From NCBI GenBank assembly GCA_021204285.1, contig JAJPZP010000210.1, forward strand, positions 2,535-8,656: DNA of 6,122 nt. The letters are read 5' to 3'. The notes under the pieces are model-generated. The model saw only the letters and a list, made by a program, of their open reading frames with translations. It did no database searches and was not told where the DNA came from. Position 1 is the first letter of the stretch; each line of letters begins with the position of its first letter. This DNA is from Lachnospiraceae bacterium (lineage in GTDB: Bacteria; Bacillota; Clostridia; Lachnospirales; Lachnospiraceae). Made by a program: the position numbers and the translations under genes. Positions 1-5,806 of the stretch are shown here, one piece after another.

Positions 1-557
1 CGCTTGCCATTGGGTTTGACGTGGCAGTCCCATGCAAAGTTGAGACTTTGAAGCCTGTGACACAGGTTCGCGAAATGTGTGCTGCAGACAGATGCCATGC
101 CTGGCATAAAAACTGGAGCTGTCCACCTCTATGTGGGACGCTGGAAGAGTGTGAAGAAAAAATGCAGAGCTATCACCGGGCAATCCTCCTGCAATCCGTT
201 GGACACATGACAAAAAAGATCGACACTTGCTGCTATCTGGAAACTGAGCAGCGGCATATGGAAAATTTTTTGTCGCTAGTAAGAGCGATTCGACAGAAAT
301 ATCCGAACGCGTTATGCCTCGGGGCAGGCACCTGCAGAATATGCAAAAACTGTGCGTATCCGGAACCCTGCAGGTTTCCCGATCAGGTAATTTTCTCTAT
401 GGAGGGATATGGCCTGTTAGTCTCACAGGTTTGCAGGGATAACGGAATTCCCTATTATTATGGAGAGAAAACAATAGCATATTCGGCATGTGTTCTTTTT
501 GGAGGAACTCAAAGTCGGCGTCTTGCACCGCGCCGGAATTCTTCATTTATTTCATAG
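1..557 (+). CDS. DUF2284 family putative metal-binding protein, 5' partial
   Basis: The reading frame is open from the left edge (first full codon at 3), and the residues before the GTG at 21 (LAIGFD) resemble the family N-terminus, so the true start lies outside the window. Numbering from that GTG, the cysteine pattern is C20-x4-C25, C34-PP-x-C38, C44, then C105-x2-C108-x2-C111-x5-C117 followed by RFP. The last cluster resembles a ferredoxin-like 4Fe-4S motif. The family block around SMEGYGLLVSQVC (126-138) and PYYYGEKTIAYSACVLF (144-160) is also present. DUF2284 proteins are small, soluble and of unknown function; metal or Fe-S binding is a family prediction. From memory, family members usually end near the equivalent of CVLF, whereas this one carries about 18 further residues of basic, low-similarity sequence. 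It converges on glgB, and the last 6 bases overlap. Family assignment is firm; function is unknown. Confidence 0.88.
   Translation, partial: LAIGFDVAVPCKVETLKPVTQVREMCAADRCHAWHKNWSCPPLCGTLEECEEKMQSYHRAILLQSVGHMTKKIDTCCYLETEQRHMENFLSLVRAIRQKYPNALCLGAGTCRICKNCAYPEPCRFPDQVIFSMEGYGLLVSQVCRDNGIPYYYGEKTIAYSACVLFGGTQSRRLAPRRNSSFIS
515..536 (+). terminator. possible weak hairpin terminator for the DUF2284 gene
   Basis: CGGCG (516-520) and CGCCG (531-535) form a 5-bp GC stem, extended by a T-G wobble at 515/536, around a 10-nt loop. T-rich sequence follows on the + strand (539-565) but without a clean T tract directly after the stem. The hairpin lies inside the annotated C-terminal tail of the DUF2284 frame. 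That is where a terminator would sit if the gene once ended near 500. On the - strand the following bases are not T-rich, so it does not look like a glgB terminator. Confidence 0.22.
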
Positions 558-2312
558 GATTTTTAGCAGCACTCCGGAAAATTTTCCGAGCTGGACGGTT
601 CCCACTGTTATCACATCTCCGGAAAGCGGGCAGCTGCCGCCGTACTTCTCCCAGTCTGTACAGAGGAGCCGCTCGTATTTTTTCTTTGTGTACTGTTCCG
701 GCAGCGTGTAGCTCTGCTCCCTGTCGCTGAAATTGAAAATGGCGATCAATTCTTCGGTGCGGTTCTTCCGGCTGATCGCATACACGCATTTCTCCTCCTG
801 ATGACAGTCGATCCACGCAAATCCCTCTTCGCGGTAATCCAGCTCCGACAGGGCAGGGTGTGCGAGATAGAGAGTGTTCAGCTCGCTCATGAAGCGATAA
901 AAGCTGTCATGCGTGGGATATTTCCGCAGATCCCAGTCCTGCTCGCGCTTTTCGTCCCATTCCCGCAGCTGCCCGCTCTCATTTCCCATGAAATTCCGCT
1001 TTTTTCCCGGATGCACATACATATAGAGATACAGGGCTTTCGCCTGTGGGAACTTGTTTTCGTAATCCCCATTCATTTTCTGCAGTATCGTAGCCTTGCC
1101 GTGTACCACCTCATCATGAGAAAAGGGAAGTAAATACTGTTCGTTCCGAAAGTACATCATGGAAAAGGTCAGCTTGTGGTACTGTTCGCTGCGCTGCGAG
1201 GGCGGGAGCTGGAAGTATTTCAGAGTATCGTGCATCCAGCCCAGATCCCATTTGTAGTCAAAGCCCAGGCCGCCATCCGCTACGGGCTTCGTGACACCGG
1301 CATAACTGGTGGAGTCCTCGGCGATCAGCAGGATACCGCGGTGCCGTCTTTTCAGTCCCTGGTTCATCGTTTTCAGAAAGTCGATTGCATTTCCATTTTC
1401 CCCGCGCCTTTCCTCGCCCTGCCAGTAGATGATGCGGCTGATGGCATCGATGCGAAGCCCGTCAAAATGATAGCAGCTCAGAAAACAGTTTGCTGCAGAC
1501 TGTAGAAAGCTACGCACTTCGCCGCGGGAATGCATAAAATTATAGCTGCCCCATTCGCTGACGCCGATGGCGTTGTTGGGGTACTCATAAAGGGCGGTTC
1601 CGTCATACTGCGCCAGGCCGTAGGCATCGACGGCAAAATGTACAGGAACAAAGTCGAGAATGACGCCGATCCCGTTCTGATGCAACAGATCAATCGCCGC
1701 CATCAGCTCCTGCGGGCTGCCATAGCGGCTCGTGGGCGCAAAGAATCCGGTATTCTGGTAGCCCCAGCTCTCATCGCAGGGATGCTCGCAGAGCGGGAGA
1801 AATTCTACATAATTATAGCCGCTTTCCTGCAGGTAAGGAATCAATCGCTTTGCGGTCTCGATATAGGAAAGCATTTCTCCATGTTCATCCCGGCGCCAGG
1901 AACCCAGATGCATTTCATAGATATTGAGCGGCCTGTCCAGACAGTTTGAGCGCCGTTTCATCCATTCATGGTCCTGAAAAGTGTAAGTAGAAAGATCGCA
2001 GACGATGGAGCGGTGCGCGGGGCGCAGTTCCATCTGAAATCCATAAGGGTCAGCGTGATCCTGAAAGCCGCCGTTTCGAAAATAAATGCGGTACTCATAG
2101 GCCTGTCCGGCTGCGGCTTGCGGGACAAACAACTCGTGAAAATTGCCGTCATAAACACGCTGCATGGGCATTTCGGCGCCGTCCAGCAGCAGGCTGACTT
2201 TTGTCGCGTTCGGAGCGAAGGTGCGGAAAACAGCGCCGCCATTTTCCGGATGCGCTCCCAGGTATTCGTGGGCATTAAATTCCTGTCCGGTATAGAATCC
2301 ATACATATCCAT
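552..2312 (-). CDS. glgB: 1,4-alpha-glucan branching enzyme (GH13_9), glycogen synthesis
   Basis: Complete 586-residue cytoplasmic enzyme that cuts alpha-1,4-glucan and re-attaches the piece as an alpha-1,6 branch. The CBM48-like N-domain covers about 20-95 (FRTFAPNATKVSLLLD), the GH13 barrel about 125-480, and the beta C-domain about 490-586. Catalytic residues are visible: nucleophile D289 in GLRIDA, acid/base E332 in IAEDST, and stabilising D400 in FSHDEVVHGK. Region I reads DFVPVHFA (220-227), where many GlgBs have DWVP. The start at 2312 is supported by GAGGTG five bases upstream; the ATG two codons further in is less well placed. The protein is shorter than the 630-730 residues of many GlgBs because it lacks the extra N-terminal module. 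No glgA, glgC or glgP is adjacent, so glgB stands apart from any glycogen operon here. The divergent TetR gene may control it. The C-terminus (SGVLLKIL) looks natural. Confidence 0.96.
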   Translation of the reverse strand: MDMYGFYTGQEFNAHEYLGAHPENGGAVFRTFAPNATKVSLLLDGAEMPMQRVYDGNFHELFVPQAAAGQAYEYRIYFRNGGFQDHADPYGFQMELRPAHRSIVCDLSTYTFQDHEWMKRRSNCLDRPLNIYEMHLGSWRRDEHGEMLSYIETAKRLIPYLQESGYNYVEFLPLCEHPCDESWGYQNTGFFAPTSRYGSPQELMAAIDLLHQNGIGVILDFVPVHFAVDAYGLAQYDGTALYEYPNNAIGVSEWGSYNFMHSRGEVRSFLQSAANCFLSCYHFDGLRIDAISRIIYWQGEERRGENGNAIDFLKTMNQGLKRRHRGILLIAEDSTSYAGVTKPVADGGLGFDYKWDLGWMHDTLKYFQLPPSQRSEQYHKLTFSMMYFRNEQYLLPFSHDEVVHGKATILQKMNGDYENKFPQAKALYLYMYVHPGKKRNFMGNESGQLREWDEKREQDWDLRKYPTHDSFYRFMSELNTLYLAHPALSELDYREEGFAWIDCHQEEKCVYAISRKNRTEELIAIFNFSDREQSYTLPEQYTKKKYERLLCTDWEKYGGSCPLSGDVITVGTVQLGKFSGVLLKIL

Positions 2313-2330
2313 GTTGACACCTCGTAAAAT

Positions 2331-2348
2331 AATTGACTATAGTCTAAT
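2331..2348. promoter_or_regulatory. candidate TetR operator palindrome
   Basis: GACTATAGTC (2335-2344) is a perfect 10-bp palindrome. Two of the four flanking pairs also match, so 7 of 9 pairs are symmetrical across 2331-2348. It covers the end of the -35 and the start of the spacer of the tetR promoter, and it lies in the predicted glgB leader. A bound dimer there could block tetR initiation and obstruct glgB transcription. TetR-family regulators commonly bind such sites beside their own gene; that this one does so is inferred. Confidence 0.45.
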
Positions 2349-2360
2349 ATCTGCTATAAT
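2333..2360 (+). promoter_or_regulatory. extended -10 sigma-70 promoter driving the TetR gene
   Basis: TTGACT (2333-2338) and a perfect TATAAT (2355-2360) are separated by 16 bp. A TG at 2352-2353 is placed one base before the -10, making an extended -10 element. Transcription would begin near 2367, giving the tetR mRNA a leader of about 83 nt. This is the strongest promoter visible in the window. The -35 and the spacer are overlapped by the palindrome GACTATAGTC. Confidence 0.75.
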
Positions 2361-2381
2361 GATAACATCGGCCTGCGGAAA

Positions 2382-2411
2382 AAGATATGGACAATTTTCG
2401 GAAGCCGTCAA
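2382..2411 (-). promoter_or_regulatory. candidate sigma-70 promoter for glgB
   Basis: On the - strand, TTGACG (+ coordinates 2406-2411) is followed 18 bp later by TATCTT (2382-2387). The -35 matches the consensus at 5 of 6 positions and the -10 at 4 of 6. The implied transcript starts near 2375 and has a leader of about 63 nt containing the palindrome at 2331-2348. It is the best - strand candidate in this gap but is not strong. Confidence 0.4.
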
Positions 2412-2449
2412 ATAACAGACCAATTTGAAAAACAGACGAGGAAAATTGT
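2391..2449 (+). repeat. 9-bp inverted repeat in the TetR leader, reaching the start codon
   Basis: ACAATTTTC (2391-2399) and GAAAATTGT (2441-2449) are perfect inverted copies separated by 41 nt. The right arm ends directly before the ATG at 2450 and includes the last two bases of the GAGGA Shine-Dalgarno site (2438-2442). As RNA, the stem would partly cover the ribosome site. As DNA, the left arm sits in the spacer of the candidate glgB promoter. The arms are AT-rich, so the stem would be weak. Confidence 0.4.
2408..2428. repeat. inner inverted repeat TCAAAT-N9-ATTTGA
   Basis: TCAAAT (2408-2413) and ATTTGA (2423-2428) are perfect inverted arms with a 9-nt gap, nested almost concentrically inside the 2391-2449 repeat. 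The left arm overlaps the candidate glgB -35. A direct repeat AACAGAC (2414-2420 and 2431-2437, period 17) runs through the same area. This could be a second operator or the apex of a leader hairpin; neither is proven. Confidence 0.35.
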
Positions 2450-2959
2450 ATGGATCTGCGTGAAAAGAAAACAAAGAGAAGCATCATAAACGCCTTCCTT
2501 ACCCTGAGAAGTCAGAAGAATCTGGAGCGGATCAGCGTAAAGGCGCTGGCTGAACTGGCAGAGATCAGCAAGGCGACCTTTTATCTGCATTACAGGGACA
2601 TCTATGATTTATCGGAACAGTTGCAGAATGAGGTCATTCAGAATGTTCTGAACAGTATTGCTCACCCGGAGTATTGTCTGACGGAAAGTAAAATATTCAT
2701 AGAAGAACTTTTCCAGGCCTTTCATGCGGAGCAGAGTCTGATAGAAACCTTGTTTTCAGGCACGCAGAATTCCATTCTTCCCACGCGGATCGAGACGGAG
2801 CTGCGCAGATTCATCCATGAGCAGTATCCGGATATTGATAAGAGGACCGATATGCTTTTGACTTATAATATCTATGGGGGCTACTATGTGTACCGGAAAT
2901 ATCAGAAGACAACAGATATGAAGGAAATTATTGACGTGGTGGCGCAGGCAAAAATATGA
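2450..2959 (+). CDS. TetR/AcrR family transcriptional regulator
   Basis: A 169-residue cytoplasmic DNA-binding protein. The N-terminal TetR helix-turn-helix spans about 9-54: ISVKALAELAEIS (28-40) leads into the recognition helix KATFYLHYRD (41-50), the usual TetR pattern of T-x-x-x-Y-x-H/Y-F/Y. The remaining roughly 110 residues form the helical ligand and dimer domain. Its GGYYVYRKY segment (143-151) resembles the C-terminal region of small Firmicutes TetR regulators of the DhaS-like kind. The ligand cannot be read from sequence. The start is supported by GAGGA seven bases upstream. The gene is divergent from glgB with 137 bp between them, has its own strong promoter, and probably autoregulates; control of glgB is possible. 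There is no clear terminator before the two-component genes 87 bp downstream, so read-through is possible. Length is slightly below the usual 180-200 residues. Confidence 0.9.
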   Translation: MDLREKKTKRSIINAFLTLRSQKNLERISVKALAELAEISKATFYLHYRDIYDLSEQLQNEVIQNVLNSIAHPEYCLTESKIFIEELFQAFHAEQSLIETLFSGTQNSILPTRIETELRRFIHEQYPDIDKRTDMLLTYNIYGGYYVYRKYQKTTDMKEIIDVVAQAKI

Positions 2960-2972
2960 GCGGGGCAGGCCT

Positions 2973-2992
2973 TCTGTTTAAGTCTGTTTAAG
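2973..2992 (+). promoter_or_regulatory. exact tandem 10-bp repeat, candidate response-regulator box
   Basis: TCTGTTTAAG occurs twice back to back (2973-2982, 2983-2992), ending 54 bp before the response regulator start. Head-to-tail half-sites with a 10-11 bp period are the usual binding layout of OmpR/PhoB-family regulators, so autoregulation is the natural reading. Similar decamers occur before the VTC gene: TCTGCGTAAG (5011-5020) and TTCGTTTAAG (5029-5038), each 8 of 10 identical. No convincing -10/-35 pair was found between the repeat and the gene; GATAAA (3012-3017) is the best -10. Confidence 0.55.
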
Positions 2993-3046
2993 GTTTGCCT
3001 GCTATGGTATGGATAAATCTTAGATTATGGACAGGGGTGAAGAAAG

Positions 3047-3721
3047 ATGCGGCTGTTGCTGGCGGAGGACGAGCAGGCGCTCTCGCGGGCGCTCGTTGCG
3101 ATTCTTGAGCGAAGTAATTATTCGGTGGACGCTGTGTATGACGGCGAGGCAGCGCTCGAATACCTGGAAGCAGGCAATTATGACGGCGTGATTCTCGATA
3201 TCATGATGCCGAAGAAGGATGGAATCTCGGTGCTGAGAGAGCTGCGGGCAAAAGGCAGCCGTGTACCGGTGCTCCTTCTGACCGCGAAATCCGAGATCGA
3301 CGACAAGGTACTGGGCCTGGATGCGGGGGCGAACGAATATCTGACGAAGCCTTTCCACACGAAGGAGCTGCTCGCCCCCATCCGGGCGATGACCCGCACG
3401 GGGAGTGCGCAGACCAGCTCCCTGCTGCAGATGGGAAACGTGACGCTCGACCGCGCTACCTTTGCGCTTTCCACGCCGTCGGGCAGCTTCCGGCTGGCGA
3501 ACAAGGAATTTCAGATGCTCGAGCTGCTCATGAGCAATCCGGGCAATCTGATTTCCTCTGAGCGTTTCATGGAGAAAATATGGGGCTATGACAGCGAAGC
3601 AGAGATCAACGTGGTCTGGGTCTATATTTCTTATTTAAGAAAGAAACTGACGGCGTTGCACGCGAATATACAGATCCGGGCGACGCGGAATGCAGGCTAT
3701 TCACTGGAGGAAGTATCATGA
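3047..3721 (+). CDS. OmpR/PhoB-family two-component response regulator
   Basis: A 224-residue cytoplasmic transcription factor, the normal length for the family. The receiver domain (1-115) has the acidic pair E7-D8, phospho-acceptor D51 in ILDIMMP, T79 in LLLTAK, and K101 in YLTKPF. Where most relatives read GADDYL this one reads GANEYL. The winged-helix DNA-binding domain spans about 128-222, with the LANKEFQMLELLM segment, a recognition helix around INVVWVYISYLRKKL (187-201), and the C-terminal hairpin at RNAGYSL. The ATG is backed by AGGGG seven bases upstream. It overlaps the downstream kinase by ATGA, so the two are co-transcribed and translationally coupled and are a cognate pair. Phosphorylated by that kinase, it likely binds direct repeats at its own promoter and before the VTC operon; the target assignment is an inference from repeat position. 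Confidence 0.96.
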   Translation: MRLLLAEDEQALSRALVAILERSNYSVDAVYDGEAALEYLEAGNYDGVILDIMMPKKDGISVLRELRAKGSRVPVLLLTAKSEIDDKVLGLDAGANEYLTKPFHTKELLAPIRAMTRTGSAQTSSLLQMGNVTLDRATFALSTPSGSFRLANKEFQMLELLMSNPGNLISSERFMEKIWGYDSEAEINVVWVYISYLRKKLTALHANIQIRATRNAGYSLEEVS

Positions 3722-4992
3722 TCAAAAAGCTGCGGATAAAACTGGTCGCCGCCTCCATGCTTTCCCTGCTCATCGTGCTGGCCGTGATCATGGGAATCGT
3801 AGGCGCGCTGAATTACCGGGAGATCGTGGAAGACGCCGACAGTACGCTGGCGATTCTGGCAGCGAATGAGGGAAGCTTTCCCGGTGCCGTAGAAATACTG
3901 CCGGAGAAGAACGGGCAGGATGGGAAAGATGGCGTTTCGCCGCCGGCGGGCGTCCCGCGGGGGGAGCGGCAGAGGTCGCCGGAACTGCCCTACGAGTCAC
4001 GTTATTTTTCTGTGTTGTTTGACAGTGAGGGGAATGTCCTTTCCACAGATATGAAGCGGATCGCGGCGGTGGATGAGGATACTGCTATCGCGTATGCAAA
4101 TAGTATTCTTGCGTCCGGCAAGGAGAGAGGCTTCGTGAATGTCTATCGTTATGTGCTGATCACGTCAGACGAGGGGACGCGCGTGATTTTCCTGGACTGC
4201 GGGCGCAGTCTCGACACGTTTCGAAATTTTGCGGTCACGGGCGTCGGTGTGGCTGCCGCGGGACTCCTGGCAGTGCTTCTTCTGATGATCGTTCTCTCGG
4301 GACGGATTGTGAAGCCTTTTTCTGAGAGCTATGAGAAGCAGAAACGCTTTATCACAGACGCGGGTCACGAGCTGAAGACGCCGCTCACGATCATCAATGC
4401 GGCCACCGAGATTCTGGGGATGGATTTTGGGGAAAATGAGTGGCTGGATGATATCAGAAGCCAGACCGGGCGCCTGACAGATTTGACGAACAGCCTGATT
4501 CTGCTCTCGCGCATGGAGGAGGAGCAGGCGCAGTATCAGATGATCGAATTTCCGCTCTCCGACGTGGTGGAGGAGAGCGCTCATTCCTTCCGCAATCTGG
4601 CGCTGACGCAGGAAAAGACGCTTTCCTGCGAGATCCAGCCGATGATTTCCTTCTGCGGGGATGAAAATTCGATCCGCCGCCTGGTGGGCATCCTGCTCGA
4701 CAATGCGGTCAAATACTGTATAGAACGGGGCGAGATACGTCTGACGCTGGAAAAGCAGAAGAACGCCGTCCGCTTGTCCGTGTACAACACCTCTGAATCG
4801 GTATCGGAGGAACAGATTGCGCATCTTTTTGACCGTTTTTACCGGACGGACAGCTCCCGCAATTCCCGCACGGGTGGCTATGGCCTGGGGCTTTCCATTG
4901 CCGCCGCCATTGTAAGGGTACATAAGGGCAGAATCCAGGCATCTACGGAGGATGGACAGTCTCTGACGATTATGGTCACACTGCCGATGTGA
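3718..4992 (+). CDS. membrane sensor histidine kinase, partner of the preceding regulator
   Basis: A 424-residue kinase. TM1 is about 10-31 and TM2 about 171-193. They flank an extracytoplasmic sensor of about 140 residues that has no recognised fold and contains a Gly/Asp/Pro-rich stretch (GQDGKDGVSPP, 66-76). Only a very short linker stands between TM2 and the H box, so a full HAMP is not apparent. The phospho-accepting histidine is H217 in DAGHELKTPL, the N box is LLDNAVKY (327-333) with N329, the F box is FDRFYRTD (371-378), and the G2 box is GGYGLGLSI (386-394). The usual D-x-G-x-G (G1) is replaced by VYNTSESVSEE (355-365), a variant that I recall in related clostridial kinases. The start uses GGAGG seven bases upstream inside the regulator gene. 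The signal is unknown. Family and pairing are secure. Confidence 0.95.
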   Translation: MIKKLRIKLVAASMLSLLIVLAVIMGIVGALNYREIVEDADSTLAILAANEGSFPGAVEILPEKNGQDGKDGVSPPAGVPRGERQRSPELPYESRYFSVLFDSEGNVLSTDMKRIAAVDEDTAIAYANSILASGKERGFVNVYRYVLITSDEGTRVIFLDCGRSLDTFRNFAVTGVGVAAAGLLAVLLLMIVLSGRIVKPFSESYEKQKRFITDAGHELKTPLTIINAATEILGMDFGENEWLDDIRSQTGRLTDLTNSLILLSRMEEEQAQYQMIEFPLSDVVEESAHSFRNLALTQEKTLSCEIQPMISFCGDENSIRRLVGILLDNAVKYCIERGEIRLTLEKQKNAVRLSVYNTSESVSEEQIAHLFDRFYRTDSSRNSRTGGYGLGLSIAAAIVRVHKGRIQASTEDGQSLTIMVTLPM

Positions 4993-5035
4993 TGTGAATT
5001 TTATGTGAAATCTGCGTAAGATTTTAGTTTCGTTT
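4992..5035 (+). promoter_or_regulatory. four 11-bp-phased direct repeats upstream of the VTC operon
   Basis: Reading in 11-bp steps gives ATGTGAATTTT (4992), ATGTGAAATCT (5003), GCGTAAGATTT (5014) and TAGTTTCGTTT (5025). All carry GT at positions 3-4 and T at positions 9 and 11. The first two agree at 8 of 11 positions, including an exact ATGTGAA. One-turn direct repeats ending just upstream of a -10 element resemble the layout of PhoB/OmpR-class activator boxes. The array begins on the last base of the kinase stop codon. The adjacent response regulator is the obvious candidate binder. Confidence 0.5.
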
Positions 5036-5048
5036 AAGGAAAGAGTCT

Positions 5049-5054
5049 TATACT
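5049..5054 (+). promoter_or_regulatory. -10 element of a probable activator-dependent VTC promoter
   Basis: TATACT matches the sigma-70 -10 consensus at 5 of 6 positions. No acceptable -35 is found at 15-18 bp upstream (for example AGTTTC at 5026-5031). Instead the last phased repeat ends 13 bp before it. A good -10 without a -35, directly behind direct repeats, fits a promoter needing an activator such as the upstream regulator. Transcription would start near 5061, giving a leader of about 23 nt. Confidence 0.5.
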
Positions 5055-5083
5055 GATGCACAGCAAGAAAAAGGAGAAGGCGC

Positions 5084-5806
5084 ATGGCATATCAGATGAC
5101 CTTTCAACGTTATGAAATTAAATACCTGCTGACCCGACAGGAGAAGGAGCGGATTCTCCGCGTCATGGAGCCCTATATGCGGTTAGACGACTACGGACGC
5201 AGTACGATACGCAATATTTATTATGATACAGACAATTACCGGCTGATCCGGCATTCCCTCGAGAAGCCCGCCTACAAGGAGAAGCTCCGTGTGCGCAGCT
5301 ACCGGCAGGTTTCCCCGGAGGATCCGGTCTTCGTGGAACTGAAGAAGAAATATGATTCCGTGGTGTATAAGAGAAGGCTCGTCCTGCCGGAGGCCGAGGT
5401 TATGGAAAGCTTCCGCAGCGGGAACCCCCTGCTGGATCACTCGCAGATCGGCCGTGAGATCGAGTATTTCCGGAAATATTACCAGCCATTGCATCCGGCA
5501 GTATTTCTTTCCTATGAGCGGGAAGCCTACTATGCGCTGGACGGCGGGGATTTCCGGGTGACCTTTGATGAAAATATTCTCTATCGGCAGCACGATTTTT
5601 CACTCGGCAGCGGCGCTTATGGAGAAGCACTGCTTGGCAGGGGGCAGACGCTGATGGAGATCAAGACCTCCGGCGGGATCCCGCTCTGGATGAGTCACAT
5701 TCTCTCGAAACAGCGCATCTTTAAGACCTCATTCTCCAAGTACGGCGCGGCCTACCAGAGTATGAGGGCAAACGGTTTTCAGGAAAGGAGCGTTCGCTAT
5801 GCTTGA
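5084..5806 (+). CDS. VTC-domain polyphosphate polymerase-like protein (triphosphate tunnel fold)
   Basis: A 240-residue protein consisting essentially of one VTC domain, the fold used by the catalytic subunit of yeast polyphosphate polymerase (Vtc4). Charged tunnel strands are recognisable: RYEIKY (9-14), RNIYYDT (43-49), KLRVRSY (67-73), FVELKKKY (83-90), YKRRL (95-99), SYERE (143-147), RVTFDEN (158-164), MEIKTSG (191-197, E192 the likely metal ligand) and FKTSFSKY (213-220). No transmembrane or signal segment is seen, so it should be cytoplasmic or membrane-associated through a partner. The ATG has AGGAG seven bases upstream. Its stop overlaps the next gene by 8 bp, indicating translational coupling to the DUF4956 membrane protein. 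Polyphosphate synthesis from ATP is the family expectation; in bacteria the reaction of such single-domain proteins is not assured. No SPX domain is present. Confidence 0.9.
   Translation: MAYQMTFQRYEIKYLLTRQEKERILRVMEPYMRLDDYGRSTIRNIYYDTDNYRLIRHSLEKPAYKEKLRVRSYRQVSPEDPVFVELKKKYDSVVYKRRLVLPEAEVMESFRSGNPLLDHSQIGREIEYFRKYYQPLHPAVFLSYEREAYYALDGGDFRVTFDENILYRQHDFSLGSGAYGEALLGRGQTLMEIKTSGGIPLWMSHILSKQRIFKTSFSKYGAAYQSMRANGFQERSVRYA

Noticed and set aside
21..557. GTG at 21 as the true start of the DUF2284 gene
   Set aside because: The frame stays open to the left edge, the upstream residues fit the family, and no ribosome site precedes the GTG, so the gene is better called 5' partial.
575..588. 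Perfect 14-bp palindrome CGGAAAATTTTCCG near the end of glgB
   Set aside because: About 0.4 such palindromes are expected by chance in this length. It lies in coding sequence for the GKFSG region of GlgB and has no T tract, so it is neither a terminator nor a supported operator.
801..2327. Several + strand open frames of 109-139 codons opposite glgB
   Set aside because: They are antisense shadows of a complete GlgB with all catalytic motifs; they have no convincing ribosome sites or recognisable protein features.
2965..3002. GCAGGC/GCCTGC inverted repeat after tetR as a terminator
   Set aside because: The stem is only 6 bp with a 26-nt interior and no following T tract; the tandem decamer inside it is a better explanation of the region.
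5017..5050. TAAGA/TCTTA inverted repeat between kinase and VTC gene as a terminator
   Set aside because: A 5-bp AT-rich stem with a 24-nt loop and no T tract; read-through from the kinase into the VTC gene remains possible.
4165..5085. A 306-codon open frame on the - strand opposite the histidine kinase
   Set aside because: It lies antisense to a clear kinase with intact motifs, its translation resembles no family, and it is rich in R/H/L/Q as expected for the complement of a GC-rich gene.
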